DNA of 64,000 nucleotides from Bacteroidota bacterium. GTDB lineage: Bacteria; Bacteroidota; Ignavibacteria; Ignavibacteriales; Ignavibacteriaceae. The stretch is from contig JAKAGV010000013.1 of assembly GCA_021815405.1 (NCBI GenBank), forward strand, positions 62,001-126,000, in the 5' to 3' direction. The notes below the pieces were generated by a model, which saw nothing but the letters and a program-made list of their open reading frames with translations, did not search any database and was not told the origin of the DNA. Made by a program: the position numbers and the translations under genes. Below are positions 10,193 to 18,977 of the stretch, piece after piece (position 1 is the stretch's first letter; every line of letters starts with the position of its first letter).

Positions 10193-10312
10193 TAAAGTTA
10201 TGTAAGGATACAAAAAATGTCATACTGAACTTGTTTCGGTATCTACCAAAAGTGCAAAAAGAGATTCCGAATCTAGTTTAGAATAACAAAACATTATTTT
10301 GCGTAACTTCAA
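10193..10312. repeat. Degenerate copy of a ~110-bp palindromic repeat element
   Basis: Read on the minus strand, this segment matches the element at 26957-27066: both start with GTTACGCAAAATAATG and then carry TTC-GAATCT and GAAACAAGTTCAG motifs. The inverted ends are imperfect here. It fills most of the 268-bp gap between the LOG gene and the small membrane protein. Confidence 0.65.
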
Positions 10313-10387
10313 TTTATCATTAGTTTGAATATTAATAATAGGAAGCTTATGTTCGTAACTGGTTTTTAAGATGATAAAGATAAAGTT

Positions 10388-10696
10388 ATGAAATTATTTG
10401 AAGTAGGATTAATTGTTTTTTTGTTTAATGTTCCTTTCGGCTATTGGAGATCTAATGTAAAAAAGTTTTCGCTTCAGTGGATACTGGCAATACATCTTCC
10501 TGTGCCTTTTGTAGTTGCAATAAGATTTTTATCAGGAATAGGTTTCGCCTTCATTACTTACCCGGTACTCGTATCAGCATTCTTTCTTGGACAATATGTA
10601 GGTGCAAAGCTTCAATTATGGTGGAGAAAAAATTTGCAAGCTCCAGTTTCTTCTTGTCTGCCGTGTGACTTAGTGCGGATATTCAACTCCAAATAA
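10388..10696 (+). CDS. Small hydrophobic membrane protein
   Basis: A 102-residue protein with three likely membrane segments at about residues 4-20, 31-54 and 56-75. The pattern VFLFNVPFGYWR--VKKFSLQW-LAIHLPVPFV looks like a conserved hypothetical family of Bacteroidota/Chlorobiota, recalled from memory rather than searched. The C-terminal 25 residues (after GAKLQLWWRKN) are less convincing. No function can be suggested. Confidence 0.6.
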   Translation: MKLFEVGLIVFLFNVPFGYWRSNVKKFSLQWILAIHLPVPFVVAIRFLSGIGFAFITYPVLVSAFFLGQYVGAKLQLWWRKNLQAPVSSCLPCDLVRIFNSK

Positions 10697-10803
10697 ATTC
10701 TCAGCAAAGCACAGAGAGCATACTGCAGAACGTCACTTTGCGCTATGCTAAGATTTTTCATTATTTTTACACATCCTAATTCGGAAATAAAACATCACGT
10801 ATA

Positions 10804-12069
10804 ATGAACTATTTTGAATCAGAATATTTTAAATACAAAGGCTATCAACTATTTTGCGAAAATGTTCCTCTAATAGAAATTGCCGATCAACAGAGTACTC
10901 CGACCTATGTGTACAGCAATAAATTTTTTATTGATAGATATAAAGAATTTGACAAAGCATTTGCCGGCTTAGACCATCAGATCTTCTTTGCCTGCAAATC
11001 TAACTTCAATCTCAGCGTGATTAAAACTTTTGTGGACGCCGGCAGTGGTGTAGATGTTAATTCCGAAGGTGAACTGTTTAGAGCTTTGAAAGCCGGTGCA
11101 AGCCCGAAAAAGATAATTATGTCTGGTGTTGGTAAAACGAAAAATGAAATAAAGCTTGCGCTTGAAAATGATCTTCTGATGATTAAAGCCGAATCTGAAG
11201 AAGAGATTCTGCTGATAAATGAAATTGCAGGTTCATTAAATACAAAGGCACGAGTTGCAATAAGAGTTAATCCTGATGTAGATGCGAAAACCCATCCTTA
11301 TATTTCTACTGGTTTGGCAAAAAATAAATTCGGTGTAGACGCAGCAACAGCTTTAAGATTATTCAAACTGAAAAAGGATTTGAAGAATATTAAATACACC
11401 GGAATTGATATGCATATTGGTTCTCAGATAACTAAAGTAGAGCCTTTTGTAGAAGCTATTGAGAAACTTGGCGAGTTGTTCCAAAAAGTCAAATCCGAAG
11501 GAATTAGTTTAGAACATATTGACTTAGGAGGAGGAATAGGTGTAGCTTACAATAACGAAAAAACTTTTTCAGCGGAAGAATTCTCAAACGCTGTCAGCCC
11601 TATTTTAAAAAAACTGAATTGCAAAGTATTTTTTGAGCCGGGTCGTTTCCTTACTGCTAACGGCGGGGTCTTAATCGCTCAAGTTCTTTATACAAAGAAG
11701 AACCACGATAAGAATTTTATAATTACAGACGGTGCAATGAATGATCTTCTTAGACCAAGCATTTACGGTGCATACCATCATATACAGCCGCTTACTTTAA
11801 CGAAAGATAAGAAAGACATAACTGCAGATGTTGTTGGACCGGTATGCGAAAGCGGAGATTTTTTGGCAAAGAATGTTCAAATAACAGAATGCAAACGCGG
11901 AGAATTTATTGCCGTGTTATCTGCCGGAGCGTACGGAATGGTGATGTCTTCCAATTATAATATGCGAAGAAGACCGGCAGAAGTTCTTGTTAGCGGCAAC
12001 AATTTCAAAGTTGTCAGAAGAAGAGAATCATTTGAATCTCTGCTTAAAGATGAAATTGATCTTCTCTAG
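10804..12069 (+). CDS. lysA: Diaminopimelate decarboxylase
   Basis: LysA converts meso-diaminopimelate to lysine, the last step of the DAP pathway, with pyridoxal phosphate. The 421-residue product is of normal length. The PLP lysine is Lys65 in FFACKSNFN. Other family marks are the MHIGSQI segment, the phosphate loop DLGGGIG, EPGRFLTANGG, and the catalytic cysteine region GPVCESGDFLA. A lipoprotein gene follows after 28 bp. Confidence 0.96.
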   Translation: MNYFESEYFKYKGYQLFCENVPLIEIADQQSTPTYVYSNKFFIDRYKEFDKAFAGLDHQIFFACKSNFNLSVIKTFVDAGSGVDVNSEGELFRALKAGASPKKIIMSGVGKTKNEIKLALENDLLMIKAESEEEILLINEIAGSLNTKARVAIRVNPDVDAKTHPYISTGLAKNKFGVDAATALRLFKLKKDLKNIKYTGIDMHIGSQITKVEPFVEAIEKLGELFQKVKSEGISLEHIDLGGGIGVAYNNEKTFSAEEFSNAVSPILKKLNCKVFFEPGRFLTANGGVLIAQVLYTKKNHDKNFIITDGAMNDLLRPSIYGAYHHIQPLTLTKDKKDITADVVGPVCESGDFLAKNVQITECKRGEFIAVLSAGAYGMVMSSNYNMRRRPAEVLVSGNNFKVVRRRESFESLLKDEIDLL

Positions 12070-12097
12070 TTCAGTAATACTTCTAAAGGAATTAAAA

Positions 12098-12649
12098 ATG
12101 AAAAAAATTATTTCGATTACCTCTTTAACAGCAATACTGCTTTTACCGATGTTGTTAAACGGGTGTTTAACATTTCATAAAGTCTCTTATGTTGTAAAAT
12201 TGGAAAATCCAAACGAAGGTACTGTCCTTCTAACCGCATACGATATTAGATCAACAGCAACTACAAAAAAAGAACTGGATGAGGATAAGAATAATCTTTT
12301 TAATTACATGTTAAAGAGCAGTAAATTTATAAAAGATGAGGAAGGACAGGGAAAAGAAATTGTATCGAGAAAGCTTTTCCTGGAAAATGGTCAGCTTGTT
12401 GGGCAAGGTGAATATAAATTTACAGACATTAACAATGTTGAAGGAATGAAATACGAAAGCGGATTTCATTACTTAAACCTTCAGCCGGACGATAGTGTTA
12501 TCGCAACCAACGGTACGATAATAAAATCAAACGGATATAAGAGGATAATGTGGGACAGTACTTATACCGAACTTAAATTTACAATGCTTGGTAATCCGTT
12601 TACAATTAAATCTAAATTTAAATCTTTAGCGCCGTATTTTAAACCGTAG
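12098..12649 (+). CDS. Predicted lipoprotein of unknown function
   Basis: The 183-residue product begins MKKIISITSLTAILLLPMLL and has a lipobox LNGC, so it should be lipidated and anchored in the membrane. A longer in-frame reading from 11987 overlaps lysA, but the ATG at 12098 is preceded by AAAGGA at 8-bp spacing and gives a proper signal peptide, so I chose it. The mature part looks beta-rich (VVKLENPNEGTVLLTAYDI) and is not recognised. Its stop codon lies in the hairpin at 12649-12669. Confidence 0.7.
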   Translation: MKKIISITSLTAILLLPMLLNGCLTFHKVSYVVKLENPNEGTVLLTAYDIRSTATTKKELDEDKNNLFNYMLKSSKFIKDEEGQGKEIVSRKLFLENGQLVGQGEYKFTDINNVEGMKYESGFHYLNLQPDDSVIATNGTIIKSNGYKRIMWDSTYTELKFTMLGNPFTIKSKFKSLAPYFKP

Positions 12650-12669
12650 CACAGATTATTAATCTGTGC
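12649..12669. terminator. Hairpin between lipoprotein gene and priA
   Basis: GCACAGATT, a 3-base loop and AATCTGTGC make a perfect 9-bp stem. There is no T-run after it, so it may pause or stabilise RNA rather than terminate transcription. Confidence 0.4.
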
Positions 12670-12700
12670 CCCGATTATCGAATTATAATAATAAAATATT

Positions 12701-15166
12701 ATGTACGCCGAGATTGTTTTTCCTCTTCCATTTAGAAATGCGTTCACTTACTCTATCCCGGAAGAGCTTGAACAATCAGCAGTAGTCGGCGTCCGTGCGG
12801 TAGTTCCATTTGGTAAACGCACACTTACCGGATTCATAATAAACCTTGTAAAGACTCCGCCTTCAACAGAAAAAATAAAACCAATAAATGATGTTCTTGA
12901 CGAAGCGCCGGTGTTCGATGAAAAGTCGCTTGAATTTTACCGGTGGCTTTCGGAATATTATCTTTCTTCGCTCGGCGAAGCAATGAAACTTGGAGTTCCT
13001 GTAGGTTCCGAGGTTGAAACTAAAAGAAAAATATTAAGCGACGAGAAAGCATGCGCCGAGCTTCTTCAAAAGGAAAAGAACAAAGATTCCGTAAAATCAA
13101 ACATTCTTAAAGTCCTTGCCGAAAAAGAAGAAATAAATCTCTCTTATCTTCAAAAGAAAGTGCGGAAGAAAAATATCTATTCAACGCTTAGGAGTTTGGA
13201 GAATGCCGGAGCGCTTAATATTCTGGATGAAATTGAAGAAGCAAAGGTAAAAGTAAAAACCGCAAAGTTTGTTAAGCTGGATAAACCGCTTGCCGAAATC
13301 TACGCTTACTTCCCGGAGCTGGAAAGCCGCTCGCCAAAGCAGGTAAAAATTATCCTTGATCTGGTAGAGAAAAAAAACAAACCGGCTGCCTTAGCCGATC
13401 TCTTAAAGAAGTCTGAAGCTTCGCAGTCGTCGGTTGAATCTCTTGAAGCAAAAGGATTGGTAAAGATCTTTGAGAAAGAAGTTGACCGGCGATATTCCGA
13501 AGAATATAAAGAAGAGCACGTAAGGATTATTCTTACCGATCAGCAGCAAGAGATTGTTGATGAAGTTTCCAAAGAAATAGAAGAGGAAAAATTCCAGCCG
13601 TATCTTTTGCATGGGGTAACCGGAAGCGGAAAGACGCAGGTCTATATCGAACTGACATCCAAAGTACTTGCCGGCGGAAAGTCCGCAATGATCCTTGTTC
13701 CGGAAATTTCTTTAACGCCTCAAATGACTTCACGCTTGTACAACAATTTCGGGAAAGAGGTAACGGTTATCCACAGCAGAATGTCAATGGGAGAGCGTTA
13801 CGATTCATGGCGGAGAATATTAAAAGGAAAATCGAAAGTTGTAATCGGTGCAAGGTCGGCTTTGTTTGCGCCGTTAAACAATATAGGTCTTATTGTAGTG
13901 GATGAAGAGCACGATGCAAGCTACAAGCAGTTTGAATCGCTGCCTAAATACAACGCACGCGACGCCGCAATAATATTAGGAAGCATTCATAAATGTCCGG
14001 TTATACTCGGCTCGGCAACGCCGTCCATCGAAAGCATGTTTAATGCGCGTTCAGGCAAGTATAAATTATTAAGCCTTCCTCAAAGAGTTGATAACGCAAA
14101 GCTTCCCAAAATAAGTCTGGTTAACATCGCCATCGAGAAAAAAAAGAAAAAGATGGAGAATGTTTTTACCAAACAGCTTTTGGATAAAATTGAAGATCGT
14201 CTTAAAAAGAAAGAAGGAATAATTATACTTCAAAACAGAAGAGGATTTTCAACACAGATTTACTGCGAAGACTGCGGAGAGATTGAAACATGCGACAACT
14301 GTTCCGTGCCGATGGTTTATCATATCAACCAAAACATTCTTCAGTGCCACTACTGCGGATTGACAAAGAAAGTCCCGAATGCATGTACTCATTGCGGCTC
14401 GCTCAAAATAAAATATTTCGGAACCGGAACCGAAAGAGTTGAAGATGAGTTGGAGTTTTATTTTCCAGGAGTAAAAATAAAAAGAGTCGACTCCGATTCA
14501 ATTTCAAAAAAATCTTCTTTAGGTAAAATCCTTTTTGAATTTGGAAAAGGAGATATCGATATACTTGTCGGCACTCAAATGGTTTCCAAAGGATTGGACT
14601 TTCCGCGCTTAACTTTAGTCGGAGTTATTTCTGCGGAGACGACTTTATGGCTGCCGGACTTCCGCGCCGATGAAAGAACATTCCAGCTTCTCACTCAAGT
14701 TTCGGGAAGAGCAGGCAGAAGCAGAGTTGAAGGCGAAGTAATAATTCAGACTCAGAATGAAAATCATTTTGCGCTTCAAAAAGTTTTGCATAACGACTAC
14801 GAAGGATTTTATCAGAAGGAAATAATTGAAAGGGAAAAATTAGGCTATCCCCCGTTTACAAGAATATGCTTGATTGAAACAAAGGATCCGGACGAAGACA
14901 AAGCCAGGGGCGCAATAATGGATTTTCATAAAGAGCTTTCTGCTTATAGCAAATGGCTTAAGTTATCTTCACCAACTTCGGCAATAATAGCGAGGATAAA
15001 AAGCAACTACAGATTTCACATCATGATAAAGAGCCCGCGTACAACAGATCCCGGCGGAAAAATATTAAGACAGGCAGTCCTCAATTCATTTGTTGAGTTC
15101 AACCGGAAGTCACGTTATAGAGATGTAAAATTAATTTATGATGTTGACCCGCAGAGTATATTGTAA
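12701..15166 (+). CDS. priA: Primosomal protein N' (replication restart helicase)
   Basis: PriA binds stalled replication forks, unwinds lagging-strand DNA and reloads the replisome. The 821-residue product has the N-terminal 3'-binding domain (YAEIVFPLPFRNAFTYSIP), Walker A GVTGSGKT near residue 304, Walker B DEEHD near 399, and ILGSATPS. The zinc region near residues 522-568 has paired cysteines (CEDCG, CDNC, CHYCG, CTHCG). The helicase end has GTQMVSKGLDFP and QVSGRAGR. Length and motifs are complete. Confidence 0.96.
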   Translation: MYAEIVFPLPFRNAFTYSIPEELEQSAVVGVRAVVPFGKRTLTGFIINLVKTPPSTEKIKPINDVLDEAPVFDEKSLEFYRWLSEYYLSSLGEAMKLGVPVGSEVETKRKILSDEKACAELLQKEKNKDSVKSNILKVLAEKEEINLSYLQKKVRKKNIYSTLRSLENAGALNILDEIEEAKVKVKTAKFVKLDKPLAEIYAYFPELESRSPKQVKIILDLVEKKNKPAALADLLKKSEASQSSVESLEAKGLVKIFEKEVDRRYSEEYKEEHVRIILTDQQQEIVDEVSKEIEEEKFQPYLLHGVTGSGKTQVYIELTSKVLAGGKSAMILVPEISLTPQMTSRLYNNFGKEVTVIHSRMSMGERYDSWRRILKGKSKVVIGARSALFAPLNNIGLIVVDEEHDASYKQFESLPKYNARDAAIILGSIHKCPVILGSATPSIESMFNARSGKYKLLSLPQRVDNAKLPKISLVNIAIEKKKKKMENVFTKQLLDKIEDRLKKKEGIIILQNRRGFSTQIYCEDCGEIETCDNCSVPMVYHINQNILQCHYCGLTKKVPNACTHCGSLKIKYFGTGTERVEDELEFYFPGVKIKRVDSDSISKKSSLGKILFEFGKGDIDILVGTQMVSKGLDFPRLTLVGVISAETTLWLPDFRADERTFQLLTQVSGRAGRSRVEGEVIIQTQNENHFALQKVLHNDYEGFYQKEIIEREKLGYPPFTRICLIETKDPDEDKARGAIMDFHKELSAYSKWLKLSSPTSAIIARIKSNYRFHIMIKSPRTTDPGGKILRQAVLNSFVEFNRKSRYRDVKLIYDVDPQSIL

Positions 15167-15191
15167 GATTGAAAAGGAACTCATCTCCCAG

Positions 15192-15216
15192 CCTCTTCTC
15201 TTGGGAAGAGAAGAGG
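15192..15216. other. Perfect hairpin downstream of priA
   Basis: CCTCTTCTCTT, a GGG loop and AAGAGAAGAGG give an 11-bp perfect stem 25 bp after the priA stop. It lacks a T-run on either side. It may be a 3' processing or pausing structure. Confidence 0.5.
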
Positions 15217-15231
15217 TGACTAATTGAGAGA

Positions 15232-15505
15232 ATAGACAATAAAAAATTATCATCTTGAAAATATTTCTTTGCCTGATATGTTTAGGTAAAGATGAGCGGC
15301 TGTCCAAAAAGTAATTTTGTCATCACGAGCAAAGCGAACTGATCCGAATTTTGAATTAAAAACAAAAGATTGCTTCGTCGTTTCACTCCTCGCAATGACT
15401 TCTACTCTACTTTTTGGACAGTCCCGTGATTTATTGAAAACATAGACAATATAAAATTATCATCTTGAAAATATTTCTTAGCCTGATGTGTTTAGGTAAA
15501 TATGA
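15232..15505. repeat. Pair of 64-bp direct repeats flanking a 122-bp inverted-repeat element
   Basis: Copies at 15232-15295 and 15442-15505 differ at only 4 of 64 positions; both carry ATCATCTTGAAAATATTTCT and CCTGAT-TGTTTAGGTAAA. The element at 15300-15421 lies between them. Nothing in either repeat looks coding. Confidence 0.85.
15300..15421. mobile_element. 122-bp MITE-like element with CTGTCCAAAAAGTA inverted ends
   Basis: The ends are perfect 14-bp inverted repeats (CTGTCCAAAAAGTA at 15300-15313; its complement at 15408-15421). The minus-strand interior contains GTCATTGCGAGGAGTGAAAC, a dispersed intergenic repeat motif common in Bacteroidota and relatives. It has no reading frame, so any movement would need a transposase from elsewhere. 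Confidence 0.7.
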
Positions 15506-15676
15506 TACTCCACAAAGTGGAAAGATAATCCAGCCTTGGGCAGCTCCCATAGGAAAAATAAAAGCACAAAAATATTTTCTCTGAAAGAGAAAAATAAAAA
15601 TGATTTTTTTATCTCAATCCTTCAGAGTTCAGATGAAAAATGTTTTTGAGATTCACAAATTATATTTCATTTCTTA

Positions 15677-15705
15677 TTGACTTTCTTTTTCTATTTTAGT
15701 AATTA
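15677..15705 (+). promoter_or_regulatory. Possible sigma-70-type promoter
   Basis: TTGACT at 15677-15682 and TAATTA at 15700-15705 are separated by exactly 17 bp. A transcript would enter the hairpin-rich segment and the 21-bp repeat array. Promoter rules in this phylum are uncertain, so this is a weak call. Confidence 0.3.
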
Positions 15706-15803
15706 TACTACGTGAAATTTTCAGAATAGAGGTTCGGGAGCTTTTTTATTATGAACATTCATCTCAGATTTACAAACTGCTCAAACCATTGGGACAAGCG
15801 CAG

Positions 15804-15909
15804 GAACTAATTGCATCTCCTGTTAAATCTTCCGCAATTAGTTCTTTAAAACAGTCTACTACCATTCCGGGAAATTGGGTCCCGTGTAAAAAACGGTCTG
15901 TACCGTTTT
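15804..15909 (+). ncRNA. Hairpin-rich, possibly structured RNA segment
   Basis: Three consecutive inverted repeats occur in 106 bp: GAACTAATTGC/GCAATTAGTTC (11-bp stem, 15804-15844), a short CGGGA/TCCCG hairpin (15869-15884), and AAAACGGT/ACCGTTTT (15890-15909) that ends in T residues like a terminator. No open frame longer than about 20 codons crosses it. It could be a small RNA or a leader for the downstream repeats; nothing identifies a known family. Confidence 0.3.
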
Positions 15910-16006
15910 CAAACCGGTTAATTAAAATTTTAACCGCTGTATTTAAGTCAAATTATTAAATAAACATTTTAGATTTCTTTTCATTTTAAATTGATAGAAA
16001 AGGGAT

Positions 16007-16546
16007 TTGACTTTAGCAGATAATATAGGGAAAAGAAAGAAATCCGTTTGCATTAAACAGATAAGCAGTCCATACGGCAAATATATAGATGCTTTAACCG
16101 GACAGCCATCTGACTTGAATGGAAATTCATCCGGTGTAAATGGACAGCCATCGGAGATGAATAAAAGACTATCCGATGTGAATGGAAAGCAATCCGTTGC
16201 GGTTGGATGCCCAACCGGTCTTAATGGAAATCCGTCCGGAACCTCCAGAAACCCATCCGGTTTTGCCGGACGCACATTTAATCTTGCTGGAAATCAATCC
16301 GATTCAGCCGAAAGGCGACCCGGAACGGCTGAATATCCATCCGGTTTGATCAGATGCACATCCGATATAACCAAATGCACATCCCTTTTTGTTAAAAATC
16401 CATTTAATTTTAAAAGAAATCCATCCGGAATATCTGGAAGCACATCCGTTTTGACCAGACGCACATCCCAAGCTGATGGAAATCAATCCGGTTTAATCGG
16501 AAGGCTAACTTTTAATCCAAAAATAGCAATTAAATCTAAAAAATAA
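16007..16546 (+). CDS. Possible repeat protein of heptad units G-N-P-S-G-x-x
   Basis: The plus-strand frame from a TTG at 16007 (AGGG at 16001-16004, rather close) encodes 179 residues: a short basic N-terminus, then twenty 7-residue repeats such as GNPSGTS, GQPSDLN and RNPSGIS, and a basic tail. There is no signal peptide or membrane segment. Two minus-strand frames through the same array are also open, so absence of stops is not proof of translation; the array may be a non-coding minisatellite. I list it as doubtful. Confidence 0.3.
   Translation: MTLADNIGKRKKSVCIKQISSPYGKYIDALTGQPSDLNGNSSGVNGQPSEMNKRLSDVNGKQSVAVGCPTGLNGNPSGTSRNPSGFAGRTFNLAGNQSDSAERRPGTAEYPSGLIRCTSDITKCTSLFVKNPFNFKRNPSGISGSTSVLTRRTSQADGNQSGLIGRLTFNPKIAIKSKK
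16100..16519. repeat. Tandem array of twenty 21-bp units
   Basis: Twenty diverged units in perfect 21-bp register fill this stretch. The consensus is near GGAAATCCATCCGGTNTNAAT; the central ATCCG is the most constant part. No unit is lost or gained by a non-multiple of 21. Individual units differ widely, so the array is old or under selection for variety. It lies inside an open frame on the plus strand and overlaps open frames on the minus strand. Confidence 0.85.
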
Positions 16547-16602
16547 CGAATATGAGCGTTTTTCAAACAAAAATTCTAAAATAATTTAGGAGGGTACACA
16601 CA

Positions 16603-17304
16603 ATGGAAATACATGAATCAAATAAGGTTTTTATGTTAGATGGTCTAATTGGGCTTTACAATCAACAGCAGCCCAGGTTCGCAGTTCATAAAAGAATCCC
16701 GATTGTAATGGACAGAATTATTGCCGGAAGATTAGAAATAGGGAACTGCCAGCAAATACTTTCGCTTGGAACAAGCGGCAAGACAAAAGTAAAAACCGCA
16801 ACAAGAGAAGATATTTCGGATGAAGCTGTAACTATCTTCGGCGACCTTTACGAATACGCCGATGATAAAAAGGATCTTGAACTAATGAGTTTCGCCGATC
16901 AGAACGATTCAAAAATAAACGGGCTGACCAATGTTGCTCATAGAACCTTAATGGAATCTCTTGATAGTAAACTGGATGGACTTGGCGCAAGCCTGGATGA
17001 CACAGAGATTACTCAAGAGGTTAGAACTAACTTCAAAACTATGTTACAGTCTTACATTCAAGTAACCGGTTCCGCCGGCGTTGCAAGAACGGATGTAACT
17101 GCAGCGAGAGAAAAAATGACGCTGCAATTTCTGCAGATCGATCATGACCTTGACTTACTTGACAGGCTTATACGCAAGTTTAAAAAAACAGATCCCGATC
17201 TTTTTGCACGCTACATCTCTGCACGAGTAATAATAGATAGAGGCGGGAGCCATGGCGGCGATGATACTCCGCCTGATACACCTCCAACGCCGCCGGCGCA
17301 GTAG
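16603..17304 (+). CDS. Unknown 233-residue protein downstream of the tandem array
   Basis: I do not recognise this protein. A strong ribosome site (AGGAGGG, 16588-16594) precedes the ATG. Predicted mostly helical, with stretches like ITQEVRTNFKTMLQSYIQV and FLQIDHDLDLLDRLIRKFK, and a C-terminal tail rich in Gly, Asp and Pro (HGGDDTPPDTPPTPPAQ). It has no signal peptide or membrane segment. It lies between the 21-bp repeats and two large palindromes upstream of the integron, a region of clear genome plasticity, and codon use resembles the chromosomal genes. Confidence 0.65.
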   Translation: MEIHESNKVFMLDGLIGLYNQQQPRFAVHKRIPIVMDRIIAGRLEIGNCQQILSLGTSGKTKVKTATREDISDEAVTIFGDLYEYADDKKDLELMSFADQNDSKINGLTNVAHRTLMESLDSKLDGLGASLDDTEITQEVRTNFKTMLQSYIQVTGSAGVARTDVTAAREKMTLQFLQIDHDLDLLDRLIRKFKKTDPDLFARYISARVIIDRGGSHGGDDTPPDTPPTPPAQ

Positions 17305-17309
17305 GTGGT

Positions 17310-17406
17310 ATCTTCCGGTCGCTTCGATACTTCGATTGACGCTGAGTTGAGGGCATTAGCCCGAAGTATCGAAGTGTCCATCGAAACTCAGCGACCGGGA
17401 GAAGAT
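17310..17406. repeat. 97-bp interleaved palindromic repeat (REP-like)
   Basis: The outer arms TCTTCCGGTCGC and GCGACCGGGAGAAGA pair. Inside, CTTCGATACTTCG (17322-17334) has an exact inverted copy at 17362-17374, and CGCTGAGTT has an inverted copy AACTCAGCG. The pairs are interleaved rather than nested, so a pseudoknot or alternative folds are possible. Confidence 0.7.
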
Positions 17407-17437
17407 TTAATCTCTATAACACAGGTAATGGTATAGG

Positions 17438-17546
17438 GGTATAAGGGTATACGAGTATAAGTTTTCCGGAATAGTTAATTTGTGCAGAAAGATTAAAAAT
17501 ATTATTTAGTCTATCATCTTAGCATTATAACCTATACCCTTATACC
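17438..17546. repeat. Inverted repeat of GGTATAAGGGTATA
   Basis: The 14-mer at 17438-17451 has a perfect inverted copy at 17533-17546, with weaker complementarity continuing outside both arms. The 81-bp loop holds no gene. It lies in the 427-bp gap before the integrase; the rest of that gap shows nothing identifiable. Confidence 0.65.
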
Positions 17547-17731
17547 CATATAACTTTATAACTGAAGACCGAAACATTTTTATTTACTTATTAAGATTAA
17601 TTAGTTAAGTTGTAATTGATAAAAGTTTGACACTATGAATTAAGCATACGGACAGGGATGGTTAGGGCGAGCTTGCGAATGAAAATTTACAACACATAAT
17701 TTTTAATTTACAATTTTCGGACAGGAAGAGT

Positions 17732-18772
17732 TTGGGAAGAATTCAATATTTTAATTATAACACGATGAACGGCGCGATTGGAAATATTGAAACTACTAAG
17801 CATATTTATTTAAGCAAAGACAAAAAGCCGAAGCTGCTGGAACAAATAAGAATCCATATGAGAAGTAAGTACTATAGCAGAAAAACGGAAGAAGCATATA
17901 TAAAGTGGATACGGGATTTTATAATTTTTAACGGGAAGAAATATCCAACGGAACTAAATAAAACGCATATAGAAAAATTTCTTTCTTATTTAGCAGTGGA
18001 AAAGCATGTATCGGTATCTACACAGAACCAGGCATTATGTGCAATAGTTTATTTGTATAAAAATTTTCTTGTTAAAGATTTCGGCTGGATAGATGAAGTG
18101 GTAAGAGCTACCAACAGAAAAAAGCTTCCGGTTGTGTTTACAAAATCGGAAGCATTGAGCGTAATAGAGAATCTTTCCGGAACGATTAAAATAATAGCTT
18201 CGCTACTATATGGCGGTGGTTTAAGGATTAATGAATGCCTTCATCTTAGGATAAAGGATATAGATATCGCATATAAAAGTTTAACAATAAGAGATTCAAA
18301 GGGTGAAAAAGACAGGACAACTTTGTTACCTCAAAAAATAATTCCGCAGTTGCAGGAACATTTGAGAAAAGTAAAGAAGCTTCATGAAGATGATTTAAAA
18401 AGAGGACGTGGCGCAACATCGCTACCTAATGCATTAGATAAGAAATATCCGAACGCATCTAAAGAGTTTGGCTGGCAATACGTATTTCCAGCAGATAAAT
18501 TTGTTAAGGATGAAGCGAGCAATAAAATAGTAAGGTTCCATATTCATGATTCGACAGTACAAAAGGAAATAAAAAAAGCAGTGAAGAAAGCCGGCATTAA
18601 TAAATCAGCATCGGCACATACATTCAGGCATAGTTTTGCTACACATTTATTAGAGGCTGGTTACGATATAAGGACTATACAAGAATTGTTAGGGCATAAG
18701 TCAGTACGCACGACAATGATATATACTCATATTATTGAAAATTTGCACGGAGTTAGAAGCCCATTGGACTGA
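17732..18772 (+). CDS. intI: Integron integrase (tyrosine recombinase)
   Basis: IntI recombines attI with single-stranded folded attC sites. The 346-residue product has the SAM-like N-terminal domain ([23 protein letters not shown]) and catalytic residues Arg165 (GGLRINE), Lys190, His296, Arg299 (HTFRH), His322 (LLGHK) and Tyr331 (TMIYTH). The integron-specific insert lies at about residues 216-256: [12 protein letters not shown] followed by [12 protein letters not shown] and FGWQYVFPA, which separates IntI from XerCD. The C-terminus GVRSPLD is also IntI-like. The TTG at 17732 follows AGGAAG; an ATG at 17765 is the alternative start and would lose no conserved part. Confidence 0.95.
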   Translation: MGRIQYFNYNTMNGAIGNIETTKHIYLSKDKKPKLLEQIRIHMRSKYYSRKTEEAYIKWIRDFIIFNGKKYPTELNKTHIEKFLSYLAVEKHVSVSTQNQALCAIVYLYKNFLVKDFGWIDEVVRATNRKKLPVVFTKSEALSVIENLSGTIKIIASLLYGGGLRINECLHLRIKDIDIAYKSLTIRDSKGEKDRTTLLPQKIIPQLQEHLRKVKKLHEDDLKRGRGATSLPNALDKKYPNASKEFGWQYVFPADKFVKDEASNKIVRFHIHDSTVQKEIKKAVKKAGINKSASAHTFRHSFATHLLEAGYDIRTIQELLGHKSVRTTMIYTHIIENLHGVRSPLD

Positions 18773-18941
18773 TGGAATTATCATGAAGAAACCGGATTAT
18801 AATAATTATTTAGTTTGCACTTTATCGAGAATAAATATTGTGATTATAAAATGTTTTTAAGAATTTAAGTCGTGATAAATAAAACTTTAAATACATATTA
18901 GAGAATTAAATATCAGATAATATGCAAAAGATACGCGGGTG

Positions 18942-18967
18942 TAAATCCGTATAAATATATGTTAGGC
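18942..18967 (+). other. attI-like primary recombination site
   Basis: The core GTTAGGC lies at 18961-18967, 188 bp after the integrase stop, and marks the start of cassette 1, whose own R'' box GCCTAAC is the exact complement. The bases before it (TAAATCCGTATAAATATAT) have no attC-type inverted arms, as expected of attI. A close copy of this sequence recurs at 25077-25100. Confidence 0.75.
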
Positions 18968-18977
18968 ACATCATTGT

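Noticed and set aside
12562-12747. Minus-strand frame spanning the hairpin before priA
   Set aside because: It runs antisense to the lipoprotein end and the priA start, with no ribosome site.
15943-16486. Minus-strand reading frames through the tandem array as genes
   Set aside because: They are by-products of a 21-bp period with no stop codons; no ribosome site or recognisable domain.
16100-16519. CRISPR array
   Set aside because: The units are 21 bp, contiguous and diverged, with no alternation of constant repeat and unique spacer and no cas genes.
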